Source: Physcomitrium patens (taxonomy: Eukaryota > Streptophyta > Bryopsida > Funariales > Funariaceae). From it: a DNA stretch of 64,000 bases. The position numbers and the translations under genes are program-made. The notes below the pieces were generated by a model. That model saw nothing but the letters and a program-made list of their open reading frames with translations. It was not told where the DNA came from and made no database searches. The stretch lies in NCBI RefSeq assembly GCF_000002425.4, contig NC_037259.1:549764-613763 (forward strand). Reading direction: 5' to 3'. How positions within the stretch are numbered: the first letter of the stretch is position 1; each line of letters opens with the position of its first letter. This document shows, piece by piece, positions 58,401-64,000 of this stretch.

Positions 58401-58539
58401 CTTTCTTTATGTGGCCAAGAACTAAAATCTTCATGGTGAAGCCATCTTACTAAGCTACTATTCCTCATTTTGCTACTTTTGCTTTGGATGGATGTTATTG
58501 ATAGAACTTTTGAAACTTTATTTGTGTATTTACAAGGTT

Positions 58540-58900
58540 GTCAGTTGGTTCTTATGTGCAATCGTTGATATCATATCCATGCCAATGGACCAGATATTCA
58601 AGCCTTTCATAACTTATCCTTGAATCTAATACCTCTTTTACCTCAAATTTAACATGATCATTGATTTTAACCATAGGAGGTAGTAGTTGCCTTCAATTTG
58701 GTATGTTCAATTCTTTATATCTTTCCAAAAATGAAACATAAAAGTTTGGATGAATTTTCATGAATAAAAGTAACTCCAAGTGATAAGTTATATTATTGAT
58801 TTGTTTCTGAATCACAAATGGTTTCAATCTTTGTAGTCCAACTTATCACATGGCCTATTGGTTTTTATATTGCGTCAAAGAAGCTATACTTTGTCACCAA
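58540..58900 (-). pseudogene. Second chromodomain and integrase tail, broken
   Basis: On the minus strand: E-V-L-D-S-R-I-S-Y-E-R-L-E-Y-L-V-H-W-H-G-Y at about 58570-58640, preceded by integrase C-terminal sequence with V-Q-L-L-C. It duplicates the domain at 57121-57280 and shows that two element copies lie in tandem. Confidence 0.75.
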
Positions 58901-59299
58901 CTTAGAATGGAAGATGTTCTTTCTTCAATTCATCTACCACTACCTTTAATGTCATTGAGCCCTATCTAAATATGTCTTCATGGTTGCTTGAAATTTGGCC
59001 ATCTTCATAGCAAACTCTTATACTATTAGATTTGCCGACTTTGAAGGCTCTATTATATCCAACTTTGGATGATGACCGTAGTTTGAGTAGAATGACATTT
59101 ATTGCATAGATGCATGGATTGTATTATTATCTGTAAACTCCACCAATAACAAGTAGGAAGTGCAGTCATATTATTAATAATTGATTGTGTACTTCAAATA
59201 TTGCTCAAGAATTTGATTGATCTACTCCATTTGGCCATCACTTTGAAGGTGGAAGATAGAAGAAATATTGATATCAACTTTAAAAATCTTGAAGAGTGC

Positions 59300-59959
59300 C
59301 TTTCAAAATATGAATATAAATTGTGGCCCATAAAGTGTCACAATATTGTCTGGCAACCCGTAGTAACAATAGACATTGTCAATAAAGAGTCGTGCCATCT
59401 CTTCACTAGTAATTGACTTCTTGTAAGGTATAAAATATGCTATCTTGGTCAATCAATCAATAATTATGAAAATAGTATCAAATAAGCTTGTTGGTGGAAG
59501 ATTTGTAATGAAATCTATGGAGATAGATGACCATGGTTGTTTTAGAATAAGAAGAAGTTGAAGAAGTCCATATGGTTGATGTCAAGGATTCTTTGACCTT
59601 GAACAAGTATCATATAATAGTATAAATTTCTTAACGTCATTCCACATTTTAGGCCACCAAAAGTCTCTAGATAGAAATTTCAAGGTCTTTTTGAATTTAA
59701 AATATACAGCTGCAGAGAAATTATGGCATATTTGAAAAATACGCATGCAAGTTGGCCCTTCAAGAATAAACAAATTTTCTTTGAAGAATAAGAGGTTGTC
59801 TTCAATCTTAAATTTAGAAGATTTTTTTAAAAAGATTCTTAATAAAATGCTTGATATTAAAAACAAGAGGGTTTGTAGTTGAGGCTTTATGAACTTCAGC
59901 AAGTAATGATAAATCCACAAGCATTGATACATTGGTTGCTTAAAGATGAAATTGCTCAC
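59300..59959 (-). pseudogene. Integrase of the longer chromovirus copy, broken
   Basis: The open piece 59959-59582 holds an N-terminal segment, then the zinc region: C-H-N-F-S-A-A-V-Y-F, F-L-S-R-D-F-W-W-P-K-M-W, and Y-D-T-C-S-R-S-K. In the family the motif is C-H-D-x3-A-G-H-F, so the second His reads Y. The catalytic core follows toward 59300 in pieces. Confidence 0.85.
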
Positions 59960-60105
59960 GCTTTAACAAGATTGCATATTATTGATCATATGCTGCCTTG
60001 CCTTCTTTTGGTTCAAAGTAGAAAAGTTTTGATAGTAAATTTGATAACTCTTGTTGGTTCTTGGATTGATATGATGCAAAAGTCAAATCATGATAAAAAT
60101 ATACT

Positions 60106-60417
60106 CTAACGTGCTTGACGATAGTTTAAGACTCGGGCTAATATGAAGTATTTAAGATTCTTATGATCTACAAATATAGTCACCTGATGAGAGGCGCCTT
60201 CAAAAAAGTGGTGCCATTTTTGGAAAGAATCCACGATGACAAGCAGCTCTTTATTATGGATTTTATAGTTGATTTTTACCGTTGACAACTTTTTAGAATA
60301 GAATGTGATTGGATGAAGTTTTCCATCTTTTTCATATTGCAACAAGACTACTTCCAATACAAAGTTTGAGGCATCGGTCTCCATAAAATAAGGCTTATTA
60401 AAATCTAGAAGTATCAA
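60106..60417 (-). pseudogene. RNase H domain, 103 residues open
   Basis: Carries M-E-T-D-A-S-N-F (catalytic Asp kept), I-T-F-Y-S-K-K-L-S (family P-I-A-F-x-S-R-K-L-S), N-Y-K-I-H-N-K-E-L-L-V-I-V (family N-Y-x-I-H-D-K-E-L-L-A-I-V, Glu kept) and F-V-D-H-K-N-L-K-Y-F. The best preserved domain among the chromovirus copies. Confidence 0.9.
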
Positions 60418-60619
60418 AATTGGAGCTATTGTAAAATCATCTTTTAAGCTTTGAAATACTTTCTCTGCTTTGAGACCCTAGTCCAGCTTGTCCTTGCATG
60501 CCATTTGCATAAGTGGAGCAATAATCAAGGAGTAATTCCTAATAAAAATCTTGTAGAAGTTTGTAAATCCAAGAAAGCATTGGACATTACATATAGTTTT
60601 TGGCTTTGCCCAATTGATG

Positions 60620-61300
60620 ATTGCTTGTACCTCCTTTGGATCCATAAAAAGGCCTTAGTTAGAAATAATATATCCAAAAAAATTGACTTCTTGTGCATGA
60701 AATATATACTTCTTTAATTTTGCATATAGCCCAGTACTTTGTAGCTTTTCTAACACAAGACAAACATATTTTTTTGTGGTCTTCTAGATGCTTGAAAAAA
60801 GATTAGAATATCATCCAAATAGATCACAACAAAGTTGTCAAGATGTTCACAAAATATGTCATTTATTAAGTGTTGGAATATGGCTGGTGTAATGGTAAGT
60901 CCAAAAGGCATGACATTGTATTCAAAATGTCCATATTTGATACAAAATGCTATCTTCTATTCATCTCCTTACTTAATGCGTACCAAGTTATGCACACCTC
61001 ATAGATCAATCTTTTTAGAGATCTTTATTTGGCTAAGTTGATCAAGAAGTCCAGATATCAATGGCAATGGATATCAATTCTTTACCGTGATTTTATTAAA
61101 ACCATGATAATTAACACATCCATAAAGATCTATTTTTCTTCTTCACTAATAATATTGGAGTACCAATTGACAACTTCGAATGTCAAATAAAATTCTTATC
61201 CAGATTTTTATCAATGTACTCCTTTAAAGTTACAAGCTTACTTTGCGATAAATTATAGATAGGTCCAAATGACGGTTGAGTACCTTCTTGAAGGTCAATT
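60620..61300 (-). pseudogene. Reverse transcriptase, broken
   Basis: On the minus strand, [13 protein letters not shown] at about 60800-60840 is the YxDD polymerase motif, intact. Upstream segments with a M-P-F-G-L-T-like phrase lie near 60890-60910, and the entry segment near 61200-61290 is cut by stops. Confidence 0.8.
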
Positions 61301-61592
61301 GCTTAATTGTAAGGGCGATGCTTTAGCATGATGTCTATATTTTTTTTTCAAATATATCTGTAAAATCTTTATACGCCTCTAGAATTATTGTTGTAGCAAC
61401 CACAATTTTTGATTATGGATTTGCATAGATAGCAAATATAGTGCTCTGTTTGGCTACCCTCACAAATGTTCTAGCTCTAATAAATAAATATTATTTAAGT
61501 TTTGGCTTGTCAAGTGTTAAAAGCATTTTCATAGATCTAAAGGTTCTATGATCTATTAGAAGAAATTTTAACTTTTGAGATATCCAATCTAT

Positions 61593-61870
61593 CTATGGGT
61601 TGTATTTTTTAAGCCATGAGAATCTTAAAATGACTAGACTTGATAGTGATCTAATGACGTTGAATACAACTTGGCTGCTATGATTGTCAAAGGTTATTTT
61701 TAATAGAATCATCTCATAAGTGATGTCTCCAAAGGAAGAAGGTTGACCATCTATTACTTTTACATGTACGGCTTTGGATTTTTTAACCATACAAATTTTG
61801 TGTGATTTAAAAAATTCTTTATCAATAAAACATGTAGAGGCTCTCGAATCAAATAATGCATGGTATTCTA
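61593..61870 (-). pseudogene. Retropepsin-like protease, active site changed
   Basis: F-D-S-R-A-S-T-C-F-I-D at about 61830-61862 corresponds to the D-S-G-A active site, with Gly replaced by Arg. It is followed by K-I-C-M-V-K-K-S-K-A-V-H-V-K-V-I-D-G and by L-V-I-L-R-F-S-W-L-K-K-Y-N-P, the typical end of Ty3/gypsy proteases (I-L-G-x-x-W-L). Confidence 0.8.
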
Positions 61871-62110
61871 GTTTTATGACTCTTAACTATACAAGTATAA
61901 TAAAATAATAAGATAGGTTGACAAAGAGTATAGAATCTTTTTGGTTTGTGATAGTAAAGAATCTAGTCATAAGATTCCTACTATATTTGGACACCCTCGT
62001 TTTTTTATAAAGATTTTGATGATGTGGCCGCATTGTTCATTTGATATGTACAATGGAATTTTTCTAGACAATTATCAACCTTCTAGCCATGTGATTGTCA
62101 TTTTACTTAT

Positions 62111-62319
62111 TCTACAATTCCTTTCAAAATAAACGTGTATAGGAGAATTCAAACATAGGGAAAGACTAAGTGCATGAGTTTTGCTTGTTAGGGTCACACA
62201 ATTAATTGTATTCCAAACCACTAAAATACTAAGAAATACTACAATGCTTTCTCCCAGTAACAATACTCCTTCATCAACTGATAACAACAGTGTGCAACCC
62301 TGCACTCTCAAAAGACCAC
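62111..62319. other. Boundary stretch between gypsy copy and terminal-repeat element
   Basis: The minus-strand frame 62311-62075 may be chance or part of gag; no zinc knuckle can be read with confidence. Composition rises to the right. Confidence 0.35.
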
Positions 62320-62570
62320 TGTCGTATTACATGCTTTGCTGCTCGAAAATGCATCGGAAGTCTAGCTGTAGGAGGTAGTATGGAGATTCTCTAATATTCA
62401 AGTAGTCTATCGGTTTTTGACTGTTGGAATATAAACGATTACAAGAATATATCGTAAATCTATACGGATGTCTTTTGACTGCTCACCAAAATCCCTTTTG
62501 CCCCAGCCGGTAGGTCTCTAGACGTTACAGAAAACCCTGAACAATCCAATCTGCTAATCTCCGATAACGC
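62320..62570 (+). repeat. Terminal-repeat unit 1 (incomplete)
   Basis: About 251 bases matching units 2 and 3 from TGTCGTATTACATGCTTTGC to the phrase CTCCGATAACGC, but lacking their last roughly 50 bases. More diverged than the other two. Confidence 0.85.
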
Positions 62571-62608
62571 TGTCGTATTACGTGCTTTCCTGCTTGAGAA
62601 CACACCGA
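62571..62608 (+). repeat. 38-bp stub of the terminal repeat
   Basis: Duplicate of the first 38 bases of the repeat (TGTCGTATTACGTGCTTTCC start), directly followed by unit 2. It looks like a tandem or slippage product. Confidence 0.85.
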
Positions 62609-62907
62609 TGTCGTATTACGTGCTTTCCTGCTCGAGAATGCGTCGGGCGTCTGGCTATAGAAGGTAGTATGGAGATTCGTCGATACTCAAGCAGTCTATC
62701 AGTTTTGACTGCTGGAATATAAACGACTGCAACAATGTACTGTAAATCTATACGGATGCTCTTCGACTGCTTGTCGAAGTCCTTTTTGTCCCAGCCGGTA
62801 GGTCTCTAGACGTTACAGAGAACCCCGAACAATCCAAACTGTTAATCTTCAATATCGCTTTGTACTTACGATCTTGTATCCACTGACTGTCTTGTTAGAT
62901 TAACCCA
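62609..62907 (+). repeat. Terminal repeat, unit 2 (left LTR-like)
   Basis: 299 bases, TG...CA. Contains the conserved phrases GAAGGTAGTATGGAGATTCG and CCGGTAGGTCTCTAGACGTT shared with units 1 and 3. Confidence 0.85.
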
Positions 62908-63308
62908 ATAAATTTCATTCACTCCGCATACTCAATCCTATAGACACCCTTTTAATTCTTCAATCATAGACGTAACTCGATTTCTCAAAACAGTCAAGAG
63001 TAATCAAACCCACTTCATTAAAAAATCTCAATTCACCATTACAACACTGACTTCAGCAACGATTGCCTCAGACTTTCCAAAACTCTATGAAGAAGAAAAA
63101 TCCAATTCTCCGTCTTTTCCTCCCTGATCTGAAGCATGAAGCTCCTCTCCAATCCCCTTGATCTTCAAAACCCTCCAATGAAACCGAACTAGTAACCTTG
63201 AAAAAAAAGCTTGAAGCTAGCTCTTCGATTAAAAAACCCCCCCCTCCCCCTCCCCTGATCTCATTCTCTCCCTAACCTTATCCTCTGAATTTCTTCAATC
63301 TTTCATCT

Positions 63309-63373
63309 TGGATCTGGAATTGGCTCCCATCGTCAGAGCTTAGATCCGAAATTGACTCCCACCGTCAGAGCTT
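63309..63373 (+). repeat. Tandem pair, period about 33 bp
   Basis: GGATCTGGAATTGGCTCCCA and AGATCCGAAATTGACTCCCA start the two units; each ends CGTCAGAGCTT. Confidence 0.85.
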
Positions 63374-63484
63374 TCTCCTCCGTTTTTACCTTTAAGAGAT
63401 CCATTTACCGAAAACAACCTTCCTTGAAACGGCACAGAGAATAGGACACCCTGAAACAGAATCGAAACCCCGTACTTGGGTCCA

Positions 63485-63699
63485 CATTGAGTCGCCCGAC
63501 CAATTCAGGTCTCATATTGGGTAAGATGCCCGTAGTAACCTAGATGTTCCCGTAATTGGATCAAATTGGTCCTTCGCGTCAGACTGGCTGAGGCCCGTAG
63601 TAAGACCTGGATTTTTTCGTAATTAGACTGCATTGGGTTGCCCGACCAATGTAGGTCTCATATTGGATAAGATGCCCATAGTAACCTGGATGTTCTCGT
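63485..63699 (+). repeat. Direct repeat, period 146 bp
   Basis: CATTGAGTCGCCCGACCAAT (63485) and CATTGGGTTGCCCGACCAAT (63631) start two near-identical stretches of about 70 bases; a shorter third copy of the GCCCGTAGTAA...CGTAATT part lies between them (63593-63625). Confidence 0.85.
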
Positions 63700-64000
63700 T
63701 GTCGTATTACGTGCTTTTGTGCTCGAGAACGCGCCGGGCGTCTGGCTGTAGAAGGTAGTATGGAGATTCGCCAATAGTCAAGCAGTCTATCAGTTTTTGA
63801 CTACTGGAATATAAACGACTGCAAGAATACACCGTAAATCTATACGGATGCCCTTCGACTACTTGTCGAAGTCCTTTTTGCCTAAGCCGGTAGGTCTCTA
63901 GACGTTACAGAGAACCCCGAACAACCCAATCTGCTAATCTCCGATACCGCTTTGTACTTACGATCTTGTATCCACTGACTGTCTTGTTAGATTAACCCAA
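63700..64000 (+). repeat. Terminal repeat, unit 3 (right LTR-like)
   Basis: 300 bases to the CA at 63998-63999, reaching the window edge. Very similar to unit 2. Confidence 0.85.

Larger units (their letters stand above)
58480..62110 (-). mobile_element. Chromovirus-type gypsy pol, longer copy, minus strand
   Basis: Right to left: possible gag end (about 62110-61930), protease (61870-61593), RT (about 61300-60620), RNase H (60417-60106), integrase (59959-59300) and a second chromodomain (about 58700-58556). It is of the same family and orientation as the fragment at 55.9-58.4 kb and adjoins it head to tail near 58.4-58.5 kb, with no LTR between them. No 5' LTR is found before the repeat that begins at 62320. 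Stops and frameshifts throughout. Confidence 0.85.
62908..63699. other. Internal region of TRIM-like element
   Basis: No coding frame. It contains a C-rich tract near 63237-63256, a tandem pair of about 32 bases (63309-63373, CCCA(T/C)CGTCAGAGCTT) and a 146-base period repeat at 63485-63699. The stretch 63060-63400 has the pyrimidine-rich look of a plant 5' UTR, so capture of host sequence is possible. Confidence 0.5.
62609..63999 (+). mobile_element. TRIM-like or non-autonomous LTR element
   Basis: Two direct repeats of 299 and 300 bases (62609-62907 and 63700-63999), both starting TGTCGTATTACGTG and ending GATTAACCCA, enclose about 790 bases without a coding frame. TG...CA ends and equal length fit LTRs. 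The five bases before the left repeat are ACCGA; only one base (A) remains after the right repeat, so a target duplication cannot be tested. No clear primer-binding site next to the left repeat, and transcription direction is unknown. Alternative: tandem repeats that are not retroelement ends. Confidence 0.6.

Noticed and set aside
62320-64000. CRISPR array or bacterial repeat
   Set aside because: Repeat units are about 300 bp, few in number and in a plant-like context; no short repeats with regular spacers.

Overview
This looks like nuclear DNA of a land plant: very AT-rich, almost gene-empty, and filled with decayed transposable elements. The best lineage clue is a pseudogene at about 20.8-24.8 kb whose minus strand encodes a serine/threonine-type protein kinase, then an NB-ARC domain, then leucine-rich repeats. 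Kinase-NBS-LRR fusions are known as a moss-type class of NLR immune receptor, so a moss is my inference, but I cannot prove it. Many broken reading frames carry TAA/TAG where a Gln codon would be expected, which fits C-to-T decay of methylated repeats.

Layout, left to right. About 2.4-7.1 kb: a minus-strand Ty3/gypsy element (gag and protease) split inside gag by a complete but dead Tc1/mariner element (4264-6132, 218-219 bp terminal inverted repeats, TA duplication). About 7.9-12.3 kb: two GC-richer, CpG-retaining, apparently non-coding blocks around an AT-rich core with perfect hairpins. About 12.3-18.9 kb: a long decayed plus-strand Ty3/gypsy element (gag, PR, RT, RNase H, INT, no chromodomain). 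About 19.2-20.75 kb: a tRNA-like/SINE-like relic and an LTR-like repeat that abuts the kinase-NBS-LRR pseudogene (20.76-24.76 kb).

From 24.8 to 34.2 kb I see only extremely AT-rich DNA with microsatellites. The only intact cellular gene I can support is at 34.8-36.3 kb on the minus strand: a two-exon, probably plastid-targeted dual-specificity phosphatase related to the SEX4/LSF glucan phosphatases, with a variant signature loop and an unusual C-terminal tail. Its higher-GC flanks (about 34.2-34.8 and 36.3-38.65 kb) probably hold the 3' UTR, the 5' UTR and the promoter, with two telo-boxes and distal G-boxes.

From 38.65 kb on, the window is again AT-rich, with fragments of at least four minus-strand Ty3/gypsy chromovirus-type copies: 44.7-47.3 kb (with an LTR-like repeat at 47.4-48.4), a 3' end at 52.6-53.9, a 3' half with a delimitable LTR at 55.9-58.4, and a longer pol at 58.5-62.1. 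The right edge (62.3-64.0 kb) holds a younger-looking structure: two 299-300 bp direct repeats with TG...CA ends around about 790 bp of non-coding DNA, resembling a TRIM or similar non-autonomous LTR element, next to a third incomplete copy. Apart from the phosphatase, the window is a record of nested insertion and decay; no multi-gene pathway is encoded.
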